From: Selaginella tamariscina
Lineage: Eukaryota; Streptophyta; Lycopodiopsida; Selaginellales; Selaginellaceae
Length of the DNA: 64,000 nucleotides
Direction of reading: 5' to 3'
NCBI GenBank assembly: GCA_003024785.1
Contig: PUQB01000156.1
Coordinates: 424,816-488,815 of the forward strand
In this document: positions 37,909 to 50,778 of the stretch, piece after piece
How the letters are laid out: every line of letters begins with the position of its first letter
Position numbering within the stretch: position 1 is the stretch's first letter
Position numbers and translations under genes: made by a program
The notes under the pieces: model-generated
Databases searched by the model: none
The model's input: the letters and a program-made list of their open reading frames with translations, nothing else
What the model was told of the DNA's origin: nothing

Positions 37909-39272
37909 GTGCGTGCGTGTGTTCTTTCAGATACAACAAGAGGAAAAAGAGAGCTTGGGATGGATTTACTGATAAGAAGAGGAAGAAATGTACATCTCTA
38001 GATCCGTCAATTTGGGGTGAGCTACCATTGGAAATTCAGCTTACTCTTTTGGATTGCTTGCCTATTCCTGCGTTGTGTCGCTTTAAAACCGTGTCCAAGG
38101 CTTGGTATGAAGGCTGTTGCAGGTATATACATGAGTGTGTGTGGATATACATACGCGGAGAAATATACATAAACAAATATATCCATTACACATGTAAGAG
38201 AGTATATACTCACTCACGTATGCGTGTAGAGCGATAAAACGACAAAGTAGCAAGGGAAAGTGCTACTTACTGGTGGAGGTTGGCAAGGAGCCCGTGATAT
38301 ACAGCGAGGGAGAGCAAGCATGGCTTGGACCTCAGTGGAGTTGCTGGGACAGTAACAGCAGCTTCATAGTATCATCAAAGAGGGGGTAACGTGTTTGGGT
38401 GCAAAACAGGGCATTCCCGTGATGAATGTGGTATCAAACGGACGTGTTACTCCCTTGCCAAACAGACCATCCCGTCACGACTTGCTATTTGCTGCCATGG
38501 ACGTTCTGGACGATTCGTCTTACATAATCGTTGTGATGGAAGGTAGTGCATCTCTCTCTCTCTTTCAATGTTATATATGGTGTTATTACAGGGCAATGGT
38601 CTCACATGATGGTGAGCGGGATACAAGTTTACCATTCTAGAACAGGAAGATGGGTGACAAAGTCATTGGAGATAGAGGAACGGCTTATGCTTGGAATGTG
38701 TCCGGTGGAGGACAAGCTTGCTGCTCTCTGCGGTTCTACCTTGTTCTTTCTCACAGAGAGTATCGATCGGACGCGTTGCACGCTTCATTCAGCTGATGTG
38801 CTCAATGGAATGATTATCACTCCCTCTCAACTGTGTACAATGCACAGCAATCCTACAAAGTGTGGTGCGCCCCGCCTGGCCGTCTGTGCTGGTACGTATC
38901 TGTCACAGAGAGAGAAAGAGATGACCATTTGCGTATGCAGGGAAGCTCTTGCTGGTGCGTATGCAGGAAATGAAACGACACAAGGGCAAATATCGCAGGA
39001 CCATTGTCATAGAGGAGTTTAATCAGGAAGACAGTGTGTGGACGTTTGTGTCAAGGTTGCCTCTGGACAAGATACCAGGGAGAGCAAAGGATATTGGATT
39101 TGCACCTGGTGTTACTGTGAAGAATGTCATTTCTGATAAAGGCGAGGTGTGCTTGTCCGTTGGTATGATAGGCCCTTCATTTGCTTACGATATGTTTGCT
39201 GACGCTTGGACTTGGCTTCCCGGGGGATCATATTTAGCTGCTGCATGTCCTTTTGACCTCTCAGGACTTTAA
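37791..39272 (+). CDS. F-box protein
   Basis: F-box proteins are substrate receptors of SCF ubiquitin ligases, bound through SKP1. Exons: 37791-37825, 37931-38122, 38251-38542, 38592-38891 and 38941-39272, with short introns (49 nt for the last two). Exon 1 (MEISQASSRQF) and its phase match exon 2 well, but this start is inferred. Exon 2 has a basic stretch (KYNKRKKRAWDGFTDKKRKK, possibly nuclear) and then the F-box: IWGELPLEIQLTLLDCLPIP and CRFKTVSKAWYEGC. The rest resembles the beta-sheet C-terminal part of F-box/kelch-like proteins, with no clear kelch repeat. Exon 3 carries one frame slip (about 38355-38385, before IIKEGVTCLGAKQG). Two decayed, internally deleted copies lie at 46174 and 59071, so this is the parent or a sister gene. 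The target is unknown. Confidence 0.75.
37831..37907. repeat. (CT)n-(AT)n microsatellite
   Basis: A CT run of about 50 bases followed by an AT run, forming most of intron 1 of the F-box gene. Confidence 0.95.
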
Positions 39273-40440
39273 TATTATTCCCACACAAACATGTTACAAG
39301 CCTTCTAATTCACCATAGTCTAGAGTATTTCGAATAAAGCACTCTCCGGCGGCACCGTTAGCTGGTATACCTCATATGGAATTCTTACAGGTAGATCCGA
39401 CAGAAGGCACTTATAGTGTTGTAGGGAGTGTTTTTCACGTATTAAGGAAGGGGTTACACACAACCAATGTGAGGCTCTCTTTATGCTCCATTAATCTCCC
39501 ACACAGAGGACCTATGAACATACTCCCTGGAGGACACCTAATACTTGTGCTCATAAGATACCATACCTCGGTGTGGGTCTCCAATTTGTAAGAGGCACAT
39601 CCTTCTTGTTCCTCGTCCTGAGGTTTCTTTGTCCGGACTTCCAATACGGCCCAGACATGGCAGTAACGGGGAGATAATACAGCTTCATACCACGATTTAC
39701 AAACACACCTGATCCTAAACAGAACGGGTATACAGAGGAGTGCAAAGATCTATATCGCTTGCAATGAGATAAGAGAAGTCTTTTTATAAGATTCGAACTC
39801 GCTACGTATTTCATTATTAAAAAATAAGTATTTCCGTTTCATTTTGTTTAGGGTTCAGAGGCTCGTGAATCTTTTATTTAGAATTTGACCTCGAGACCTT
39901 GCTAGGTGATAATAAAATATTATATACAACCTCGCGGGTAAACTTAGATGTAACTAAATTCTTTTGCCCCGTGAAAATATGTTTTCTGGGTCAGATTTTT
40001 AAAATATATTAATATAAATAATCAAAATTTTTAATTTTATTTATTATATATAAAAGAAATTATATAATTGAAAAGCCTACAATTTTAATTTATATTTATT
40101 TTATTTTGAAATAAAATTTATTAAATTTAAATTAATGACATAACAACTCTCATCTTCACATTCATCATAACATGAGGATAAAAACACATATGAATTACTT
40201 CTTAACGTTTTAAAAGATTATAAATCACGATTGTGCATAATTCAACATGTATCCATGCAAGCAACAAGAAAATTAAGTTTTATATCCACCACGACAACCT
40301 AGCATAACTCTTTAAAGTTACACCCAATCCTAATGTAAATGCTCTTCATTTTGTTCATATATGTGTATTTTTCATTTTTATTTTTTTTACACTTTTTATT
40401 TTTTACATTACGTTATTTGTAGTGGGTGTTATAAATCTTG
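39273..40440. other. F-box 3' flank and AT-rich spacer
   Basis: An open stretch of 71 codons at 39376-39591 (QVDPTEGTYSVVGSVFHVLR and on) follows an AG acceptor-like site and may be a remnant exon; I do not recognise it. The rest, particularly 39960-40430, is very AT-rich and shows no gene. Confidence 0.4.
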
Positions 40441-42065
40441 TGCCAACCATCTTATTCACAAGGGACAATTCAAAAAATTTTATTCATAATACACTTGAAC
40501 ATCACACATTTATGCTACCAATGTACAAGATGTTTTTGTGTTTGTTCATGTTCAAGTAAGTTGATAATAAATATTAATCTTGTTAGCATTTACACCTTAA
40601 ACATAAATGTGTATGTGATCTTAATTATTGTTAAATATATAATTGAATAAAACACATACACAAACATTAGGGTGAAGGAGTTGGCAATTGCGACGGTCAT
40701 GTTAGTTACGACCATGGTGTGTGTATGTTAATGAGAAGAAAATGAGTGAGATAAATTGAGATTATTTTAAATTAAGGGCACGTGGTTACATGGTGGTCGT
40801 GCTAGTGAGTACCATGTGAAAGAATAAGAAAAATAAAGTTATAAAAAATATAAATGAGTGCGATAAATTAAGATTGTTTTTATGAACATGGTCACGTGGT
40901 CACATGGGTGGTTGTGTTAATGAGTACCTTATGGAAAAAAAGATAATAAATGTGTATATGAATAAGTAAGAAAAATTGAGATTGCTTTTATGAACAAGGG
41001 CATGTGGTTGCATGGACGATCATGTTAGTGAATACTTTAATAAAAAGCGATAGAAAAAGTGAAGAGAGTGAATAAATAAGATAAATTAAGATTGTTTTTA
41101 TAAATAGGGACACAAGTTGGGGCTAATGCCAGTTGCAACCATGGTTGTGTATATGAGTGAAAGAGAGTGAGCGAGTGAGATAAATTGAGATTGTTTTTAT
41201 GAATAGGAGCATATGATTACATGAGTGGTCATGTTGATGAGTACCCTATGAAAGAGCGAAAAAAGAATACGAAAAGAAGCGAAAAAGAAAGTGAAAAAAA
41301 GAATGTAAGTGAATGAGATAAATTAAGATTGTTTTTATGAACATAGACACGTGGTTATATGGGTGGTTGTGCTAATGAGTACCTTGTGAAGAAAGAGATA
41401 GTGAGTGTGTGTGTGAGTGAGTGAGAAAAATTGAGATTATTTTTTATAAATAAGGGCATGTGGTTGCATGGGTGGTCGTGCTAGTGAGTATCTTATGAAA
41501 AAAACAAGAGAGAAAGTGAGAAAGAGTGAGTGAGATAAATTAAAAATTATTTGATGAACATAGACATATAGTCGAATGGGTGATGATACTAATGAATACC
41601 TTGTAAAGAGAGAAAGAGTGAGTGTGTATGTGAGAAAGGGAGACTAAGATTGTTTTTATGAACATGGACACACAATTGCATGGGTGAAATTTGTGATGGT
41701 CGTGCTGTAAATATTGTCCAACCTAGTCATTATTGTATATTGTATATTGTGTGTGAAAAAGAAAAAGAGATTGTTTTTTAGAGAAATTGTGTTTATGAAA
41801 TAGGGGCACAACCTGGTCATTACCATATGGTTATGTGTTATGTGTGTGTGTGCGTGTGAGAAAAAGAAATTGTTTTTTAAATAGGGAAACAAGTTGGCCA
41901 TGGTTGTGCTGGTGGTCTTGCTACAGCAGTTCCAACTTGGTTAGTACCATATGGTGTATCACCGTGTATGTGTGGATGTAAGTGTGGGAGTGAAAAAAAG
42001 AAATTGTGTTTATGAACAAGGCACAAACTGTAGTTGTGGTTGAGGACGAAGAAGAGTACAATTTA
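40440..42065 (-). repeat. Degenerate ~110-bp-period repeat field, inverted relative to two later copies
   Basis: About a dozen diverged units of roughly 100-140 bp, each with AGATTGTTTTTATGAACA, then a GTGGTTACATGGGTGGTCGT-like stretch, then GAGTACCTTATGAAA and GTGAGTGAGA. The reverse complement of 40440-42065 matches 46890-47950 and 60480-61130, including the flank TCAATTATATGCTCTAGAAT-like sequence. This copy is therefore in opposite orientation. Confidence 0.75.
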
Positions 42066-43039
42066 AATTCTTTTTATTATGAGGTATATAAAGATGCATT
42101 ATGAATTATGAATATATGATATATATAATTCTTTTCTTTTAAGTGTAATATTTAATTTTTTATTAATTATAATTTGGCGTAAAGAGAGTGATTGCCTAAT
42201 TATTATTTTGTCTACTATGCTCATTTGCATGCAATAATGCAATTTTGAGCTCTTTGTAAATTACAAAACAATTCATCTTAATTTTCTTTAATTCTTTTGC
42301 AAGATTATTATCATTAGCCTCTTTAAATTCATTTTAATTAACTATAATATTTTAAAAAGTTATTAAATGTTGGTTTTCAATTATAAAATATAGAGTCATG
42401 TTGATTTGACTATGTTTGTTATTAATTATAAACAAATTAAGTTATAGGCATAAATAAATCTTATTATATCAACTTTTTGATGATGCAAATACATAATATT
42501 TTTCAAATTTGTTGATGATGTTATGTACTAACAAATTTTAATGTAGCAGCAAAACTTTTGAAAAATCTTTTAAAAAATCACATGTGAATTTAAAATTTTA
42601 TCACTTAAAATATCGTTGGACCTAGGTAAAATAGATCTTAACAATACTTTTTGACAATAGCATTTACTTTAAAAAGAATTTAATGACGATATTTTCGTAA
42701 GTTGATTAATAATGACTAATAAATGAGTAATAAAATCTATATAAATACAATGTTTTTGGAGTTAACAATTATTGTAAGTATCTAACAAATTGTTATAATT
42801 GTCACTCACTTGGCTTCTTGATAAGAAGAATAAGTTTAAACATAGTAAAAAAAAATCATTTTTCATATTTTTTTAATAAAACTTCCATTTAGTAAAGTGG
42901 TTTCTTCAAATTATCTAGCAAATGGATTATTATGTAACCCATACATGATTAAAACAATTAACTCTTTTATTTGATGTACATAAACTCTTCCTTTATAAAA
43001 CAATAAACCACCTTAAAATTGAGATACCTGTGACTTTAA

Positions 43040-45694
43040 AAATTGCATTCGTATATCAATTCCAACATTCTACCGAGTGCAAATCCAATATCCTTTGTTG
43101 AAAGCGTGTTAGCAAGGAGGATGCCCAGCAGGTAATCGCCACTTTAAGTCCTTACATATTTATTGTTTGTTAGGTTCATATCTATACGCACGCATCACCT
43201 CTAAAGGTTCAGATGGTACGAAGCCATTCAAACCTCGTTCAAAAGTGAAGTGGTTTCAATCCGGTGCGGACGGGGTTATGGATTATCCGGCCGACGTGCA
43301 AAATGTCAAGATTAAAAGCCTGAAAGCAGTAAGCTTAGCAGTTTTCTTATTATTCATTTCAATCATTCGGAAATAATTGTGTACTTTCTTCAGGGACTTG
43401 TGCATGTATCTCGTAAACTACCCAAGACTTGTTCTTGTTCTTGGACTGACGTATCAACGGTCAGACCAACCACTGAAAGTAAGCTCTTTGTCTGTGCGTA
43501 CATACATGCATGCAGACATATATGATGACAGTTAAAATTGTTTATTCAGGCCATTCCGGATTCTAAAGCAAGCGGAAGATGACACATGCCAAAACAGAGC
43601 ACAGCTCTTGGCATTAGTACAACATCGCCATGCACAAGTATGTGATAATGCAGTACTATTTGTAATACGACATGTATTTGTATAGTTGGTACGGGCATAA
43701 TAGAACCATAGGATAATCGTATGATTCTGTATATAAACGTAGTCATTTATTTATGCATGTGTATATTATGTACTAAAATAATTGTCGATGTAATATATTA
43801 ATTATACTTAAGCTATCAAGTGACTAGTATATTTTGTTGTACCAGAGTCGCTTGATGCACTTGCGACATATTTTCACAGGTAACGATAAAGTAATTGTAT
43901 AGTATTAAACTAGTCGCTTCAAATGTTAATATAGATCGATTGTATGCAGTGATATATGCCGTAGTCAAAAATGTTACGGATTAATAATTAAATTAAATTA
44001 GTAATTAATAAATTAATAATTAAACATTTCCATAATATTTTTGGACTACGGATTTAATCACTGATTGTATATATTTATTTAAAACTATGTAGTGGGGAGT
44101 TGGACAATGCAGCACGATGTCTGCAGTCAGTTCTGGAGAAGGATGTGTATCATCCAGGTGCACTTACGAACTGCGGAGCTTTGCTTATCCGTCAACACGG
44201 GTCCTATCTACTTTTGTTTCTTACATTTGTTTCTGCCCTGAAATGAATATTCAGACGAAACAAGAATTTATAACATGTAGTAATGAATAGATAATAAATA
44301 CACAATAACATCAACTTGTTGCACTATAAAAACTGCTTGAACCTGGGGTTGTAAGATTGTAGCCTTGGCTCATATCATAATTCATTTCAATTTAAAGATA
44401 ACGATGTGCAGCTTCCACATCCTGTATAACCCACACACACACAAATAAACATCGACCTTACTCAACTGGTTAATCATAAATTTCTTACTAACTCCTTTCC
44501 CGCGCTGCTTGTCAAGTCTTACAAACCAGCTTAAAGGAAGACCCTGAGTCGGGGCCGGCGTGGGTTAATCTTGCATCTGCTTATGAAGTCCTAGGTGATT
44601 TACAAGTGCTAGCAAATGTCTGGAACATGTATTCATTTTATGTGTTGTGTGCGCGCGGATCTATATACATATATCAACTGTGAGGTGTGTATGTGTGTGA
44701 TCAAAGACTTGTTTATGTTTATGTGTATGTATATGCATGTGCGCATCACTTTCTAACGCACATAAATGTGAAGGGTTTATATAGCTTTGCATCCTTTGCT
44801 TCGAGACTAGAACCTCACAGATTAACAACAAGATACGCAGCAGCTGCACATAGGATAAAAGACGCAGAGAGATCGGACGATCCATCAGAGCAGATGTCTC
44901 GGGCTGCAAACGAGATGGCTTCTATACTAAGGGAGGAGATCCTGCAAGTCTTCATCCTCGGCTCGCATGGGCTGGTTTTGCTATGGTTAACAACTTACAC
45001 ACAGCATAGTCATTTGACAGAGGTGTCACTGACACGAAAGAGTTCGAAGAAACAGCAGTCCAGACACTACAGCAGGCAAGATAGCATATATATATCACTA
45101 TATGTGGGAAAATTATACAGAAAGTATTCTGTTTATGTATTATACAGAATACTTTTTCTGTATAACTTTCTCACAAAACGTATATTCATATAAGAAAGTG
45201 TGTGGCAACAAAAACTAGTAATATGTAGTACAGTAGTATCCATATATGTATGTATGTTTATATACATATGTATGTATATACTTATTTATATACTATTCTG
45301 AGATTCTCTGAAACTCATGATGCTTTCAAGAAGTAATCACTTGCTTTCAACAATACTTAATTCTCTGTTGTTTGTGTGTGTGTGTGGATATGTGAAAACT
45401 CAGAAGTACAGGTGTTTTGACTCGAGATATCTTGTACATGACAGTATGTGTGTTACATACATGTGACATGTGCTTGTTTTTCTGTATAATAGTGTATACG
45501 CTGCAACATATGTTTTAAGTATTATATACCTACTTGTACGGGGTAGTCTTTGGATGTGCACACGCGCACAGAGCATGTAATAAGTTCTATAATATATACA
45601 TTAAAGTGAAATGTTGATTATTGAAGGCATTGGAGATATGTCCGGGCTATGCACCTGCATGCAACATGTATCTCAGGGAAAATGGTTTGATCAG
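43040..45694 (+). pseudogene. TPR-repeat protein gene remnant, unit 1
   Basis: Exon pieces of a tetratricopeptide-repeat protein: FVESVLARRMPSR (about 43082-43131), SYLYARITSKGSDG to KSLKA (about 43172-43328), LVHVSRKLPKTCSCSWTD (about 43395-43480), RILKQAEDDTCQNRAQLLAL (about 43551-43638), GELDNAARCLQSVLEKD to ALTNCGALLIRQHG (about 44101-44210), LKEDPESGPAWVNLASAYEV (about 44530-44620), HRIKDAERSDDPSEQMSRAA (about 44850-44900) and KALEICPGYAPAC (about 45626-45665). The TPR signatures are clear (AWVNLASAYEVLGDLQ, ALEICPGYAPACN). I take the family from memory of plant TPR proteins and cannot name the gene. The exons with LGLHTLC and AWSNPG, present in unit 2, are deleted here, and frames are broken in several places. 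Confidence 0.65.
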
Positions 45695-45705
45695 GTAACA
45701 TACAG

Positions 45706-45737
<32 letters not shown>

Positions 45738-45795
45738 TATATATATTAATATATATATATAGAGAGAGAGAGAAGAGAGAGAGAAGAGAGAGAGT
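45706..45795. repeat. (TA)n-(GA)n microsatellite
   Basis: TA-rich then GA-rich run in the intron after the last TPR exon of unit 1. The corresponding place in the inverted copies is a perfect CT-TA-GA palindrome. Confidence 0.9.
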
Positions 45796-46173
45796 CTTTC
45801 TGTTAAATTCGAAACTAAATGTTGTAAAGTAACCTACGTATTTACCGTAGTTACCTACCTTACAATGTATGATTTCAGGCTATATATCTTCCTTGGTGTA
45901 TCCAACTCATATATACACACCATCGTACATACGTTACAAAGTATATTCTTTCGTGTATATTTTGGCATATACCGTTCGCACAAAAGTTTGATGGGTTTAT
46001 TTGTTCTTACATGTATACAGTATTCAAATGGACAATTACACAAAATTATAGTATAATATTATTATAATTACACGCAGGCACGCACGCACATTATACTGCA
46101 AATTGAAGTAACTCTTACATATATATATTGTGTGTGTGTGTCCGCGTGCGTGTGTATTCATTTGTTTCTTTTA

Positions 46174-46645
46174 GATACAACAAGAGGAAAAAGAGCGTCT
46201 GGGATGGATTTATTGATAAGAAAAGGAGGAAGAAATGTATATCACTAGATCCATCAATTTGGGGTGAGCTACCATTGGAAATTCGTATTACTGCGCTGTT
46301 CGCTTTAGAACCGCGTCCAAGACTTGGCATGAAGGATGTCGCAGGTATATATAGTGCAGTATATGTGCGTGTCGTGCGGTGTGTACATAAACAAACATGA
46401 ACTAGATATTACACAAATTTATCTGTATGCGTGTGAACGACAAAGTGGCAAGGAAAGTGCTATTTAACGGTGGAGGCTGGCAAGGAGCCGTGATATACAA
46501 CGAGCATGGCTTGGGCCTCAATGGAGTTGCTGGAGCTTCATACTATCATCAAAGAGCAGGGTAAACCAGTTTCGGTGGCGTTCCTTTGATGAATGTGGTA
46601 TCAAACGGACGTGTTATTCCCTGATATTGGATTTGCACCTGGTAG
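46174..46645 (+). pseudogene. F-box gene copy with internal deletion, unit 1
   Basis: A splice acceptor then KRKKSVWDGFIDKKRRKKC and IWGELPLEIRITAL match exon 2 of the F-box gene at 37791. The frame then breaks (CGCTGTTCGC against CGCTGTGTCGC in unit 2). At about 46621, sequence matching 38458 of the parent jumps directly to sequence matching 39090 (GATATTGGATTTGCACCTGG). About 630 bp of the parent are thus missing. Confidence 0.8.
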
Positions 46646-46839
46646 AATGTCCCTTTATTTCACACACATATTCTCTACACTAAAGAAAGAAAATCTTATA
46701 TTGATTTAGATAGAAAAGTATAAAAGTGTTTTACAAAGTAACGGTGGGCAAATAGTAATTAGGCTGTCACTCTCCCTGTAATTAATTAAAAATTAAATAG
46801 TACACTTAAAAAAAAGAATATATATATATACTCACGGTG

Positions 46840-47700
46840 CATCTCTATATGCTTCATAGTCATTCTTAACCACCACAACTGTAGCTTGTGCCTCTATTCA
46901 TAAACACAATATCTTTGTCTTTCTCTAACACTCATACACACACACACACACCATACTTACTGACCAGTTGAACAGCCACTACAACTGCAGCTTGTGCCCA
47001 TGTTCATAAACATAATCTCTCTTTCTCTCTCACACACACACTCCCATGCACACACCATATAGAACTGACCAGCCAGATTGGACAACAATTGCAGCACAAG
47101 TATTGTCAGTCTCACTTGTGCAACCACATGCCATTTTTCATAAAAACAATTTCAATTTCACACTCACTCACTCACTCACTCTTTTTATATAGGTACTCAC
47201 TATCACAATCACTCATGCCACTATGTGCCCCTGTTTATAAAAGCAATCACAATTATAGCACTCACTCGTACACACACTCTCTCCATAAGGTACTCACCAT
47301 GGGCACAACTGCAGCTTGTGCCCATGTTCATAAACACAATCTCTTTTTCTCTCTCACACACACACTCTCATGCACACACCATACAGTACTGACTAGATTG
47401 GACAACAATTGCAACACAAGTATTGTCAGTCTCACTCGTGCAACCACATGCCACTGTTCATAAAAACAATTTCAATGTCACACTCATTCACTCACTCACT
47501 CTTTTATATAGAGTACTCACTAACACGATCACTTATGCGACTATGTGCCCATGTTTATAAAAGCAATCACAGTTCATACACTCACTCATACACACACTTT
47601 CTCCATAAGGTACTCACCATTGCGACCACATGTCCTTATTCATAAAAACAATCTGAATTTATCTCACTCGTTCACACTTTCACTTTCATCATGCACCCAC
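46840..47700 (+). repeat. Degenerate ~110-bp-period repeat field, unit 1
   Basis: Units with CACTCACTCACTC, AAGGTACTCACCAT, GCAACCACATG and TTCATAAAAACAATTTCAAT, in reverse orientation relative to the field at 40440-42065. Open frames across it come from the repeat. Confidence 0.75.
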
Positions 47701-49045
47701 CCTGACCGCGGCCAGCCTCGTTAACAACTTTGACATTGCCAACTTCTCCACCCTAATGTTTGTGTGTATATTTTATTCAATTATATGTGTATATTTTATT
47801 CAATTATATGCTCTAGAATAATTACACACGCACATCTATGTCCAATGTGTATATATCTTAAGATGCTAACGAAATTAATGCTTAATATCAAGTTACTTGA
47901 ACAAAAACAAACACAAAAACATTTTATACATTATAATAATATAGATGTGCACAAAATTGTGATGTTTCAGTTTATCACGAATGAAACTCTCACAATCTTT
48001 CGTCAATTGGCATTTATTTAAAATAGCTAGTACAAAATTTAATTTAATAAATAAAGTTATTGAATGTTAACTTTTTATTTCGTATTGGTTTTATTATATT
48101 TATTTTATAATCATATGCATAAACAAATCTCATTATATTAGCTTTTTATAATGTAAGTACATAGCATATCTTCAAAATTTAATTTATATGTTTCATTTGC
48201 TTATCCATTTGAAAATGTTATGTACTAACAAATTCCAATATAATGTTCATTTAATGCATTTAAAATTTTATCACTCATTAGTAAACCAAATTCACGATAA
48301 ACCTTAGTAAAGTAGATCACACTCTCTCCATAAGGTACTCACCATTGCGACCACATGTCCTTATTCATAAAAACAATTTGAATTTATTTTACTCGTTCAC
48401 ATTTTCATTCTCATCATGCAGCCCCACCCTGACCACGGCCAGCCTCGTTAGCAGCCTTGACATTGTCAACTCCTCTACCCTAACGTTTGTGTGTATATTT
48501 TATTCAATTATATGTATAATTTTATTCAATTATATGCTCTAGAATAATTACACACGCACATCTATGTCCAAGGTGTATATATTTTAAGATGCTAACAAGA
48601 TTAATGCTTAATATCAAGTTACTTGAACAAGAACAAACACAAAACATTTTATACATTATAATAGTATAGATGTGCACAAAATTGTATGTTTCAGTTTACA
48701 ACGAATGAAACTCTCACAATCCTTCGTCAATTCGCGTTTGTTTAAAATGGCTAGCACAAAATCCAATTTAATAAATAAAGTTATTGAATGTTAATTTTTT
48801 ATTTCGTGTTGGTTTTATTATATTTATTTTATAATCATATGCATAAACAAATCTCATTATATTAGCTTTTTATAATGTAAGTACATAGCATATCCTTCAA
48901 AATTTAATTTATATGTTTCATTTGCTTATTCATTAACAAATTCCAATATAATATTCTTTTTAATGCATTTAAAATTTTATCACTCATTAGTAAATCAAAT
49001 TCATGATAAACTTTAGTAAAGTAAATCTTAACAAGACCTTTATCA
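47601..49045 (+). repeat. Tandem duplication of ~725 bp, unit 1 only
   Basis: 47601-48325 and 48326-about 49045 are near copies, both starting CTCCATAAGGTACTCACCAT and containing GACCACGGCCAGCCTCGTT-like sequence and GTTATTGAATGTTAA. Unit 2 has only one copy (from about 60863). Confidence 0.75.
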
Positions 49046-49899
49046 ACAACATTTACTTTAAAATGAATTTAATGAATTAAACATATTTAATAAATTAAAA
49101 TAACTCAACCTGTTTATTCTTTTAAAAGTTCTTACCATATGAATAATAAATCTATATAAATACTTTATCAATATTTTTTTAGAGTTAACAATGATTGCAT
49201 ATTTAAGAATTATCACTCACTCAACCTTAATAGTTTGACAAGAAGAACAAATTTCATCATAGTTAAAAATATTTTTTCCATGTTTTTTCAATAAAACTTC
49301 TATTTAATTAAGTCTAACCCCACGACTTCTAAAGTATCTAACAAATGGATCATTGTGTAACTCATATATTATTAAATAATTAACTCTTTTATTTTAGACA
49401 CATAAACTCTTGTTTTATAAATAACAAACCATTTGTAAAAGAAAATTGAGATTTTAAATTAAAGCTTGTGCCTTTGTAAAATAAACAATAAAATAAAATA
49501 CTTTTGAATTTATTGTAATAAAGTACTCTATAGAAAGTGCATTCATACATGGATTGCGACATTCTGACATTCTACTAGGTTATGTATGACGGTGTGTATA
49601 TAAACGTTCTAACTAAAGTAAGAATGTCTATAATCCCATTTTTTTTTTATAATTAAGAATGTTAAATATTTAATTAATATTTTTATTATAAAGAAATAAA
49701 TTTTAGAATAATATATGTTTAAAGAAAGAATATTCTTTAAAATGTTTATTTAAAATATTAATAATTAATATGTAAGATTAAAGATTTTTTTTTATGTATC
49801 ATTTCCATTTTAATTATAACGTTCATGTATATATGAGTTGGATACACCAAGGAAGATATATAACCTGAAATCATACATTTAATTTCGAATTTAACAGAA

Positions 49900-49900
<1 letters not shown>

Positions 49901-49985
<85 letters not shown>
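49901..49985. repeat. Perfect CT-TA-GA palindromic microsatellite
   Basis: About 34 bases of CT, a TA centre, then about 34 bases of GA: self-complementary along its whole length, so able to form a hairpin or cruciform. Confidence 0.95.
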
Positions 49986-49987
<2 letters not shown>

Positions 49988-50700
49988 CATACTTTATGTT
50001 ACCTGATCAAACCATTTTCCCTGAGATACAAGAAGCAATCCAAGGTTGTTGCATGCAGGTGCATAGGCCGGACATATCTCCAATGCCTTCAATACATTTG
50101 ACTTTAATGTATATATTATAGAACTTATTACATGCTCTGTGCGCGTGTGCACATCCAAAGACTACGGCACGTGCACCCCGTACACAAGTATGGTATATAA
50201 TACTTAAAACATATGTTGCAGCATATACACTATTGTACAGAAAAAAACAAGCACATGTCACATGTATGTAACACACAAACTGTCATGTACAAGATATCTC
50301 GAGTCAAACACATGTACTTCTGAGTTTCCACATAATATTATCCACACCACACACAAACAAAGGGAAGTGATTACCTTCTTGAAAGCATCATGGGCTTCAG
50401 AGAATCTTTTCTGCTGCCTATATAGGTTGGTCAAGTTGAGAGTCCATGTGATTGATCTGGGGCCATTAAACTAATCGCCCTCTTGTACATAGCCGCCTCA
50501 GCTAGTGACGGATCCTCCGAAAGTTGCACAGCTATTCCTGTACAAGAATTAACATATTGTGTCTGTGTGTGTAATCTATATCTACGTGTTCCGTAAGCTA
50601 TAATAAACTACGGTACAATGCACTATATGATACCTTACATGTATTGCAATGCGAACAACTTTCTATGCGACAGGCATTTTCTAAGGCAGGTAAATAATAT
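49985..50700 (-). pseudogene. Inverted TPR gene 3' exons, unit 1
   Basis: Minus-strand exons: about 50627-50690 (a Cys-rich piece), 50374-50540 (GIAVQLSEDPSLAEAAMYKR, then LYRQQKRFSEAHDAFKK) and about 50005-50097 (ALEICPAYAPACNNLGLLLV then SQGKWFDQ). These correspond to the 3' part of the TPR gene on the plus strand of the same unit, and here they keep parts that the plus copies have lost (SLAEAMYKRAISLMAP, VSQGKW). Flanking intron sequence is shared too, so this is an inverted DNA duplication and not a retrocopy. Confidence 0.75.
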
Positions 50701-50778
50701 TGATATAATGTCATCATCTATATTCTATATTATAATGTATTATCAAGGTATCCGTACATTACACACGAGTGACATATA

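Noticed and set aside
40440..42065. A CRISPR-like array, because of regularly spaced repeats.
   Set aside because: The units are long, diverged and lack unique spacers of constant size, and the genome is eukaryotic.
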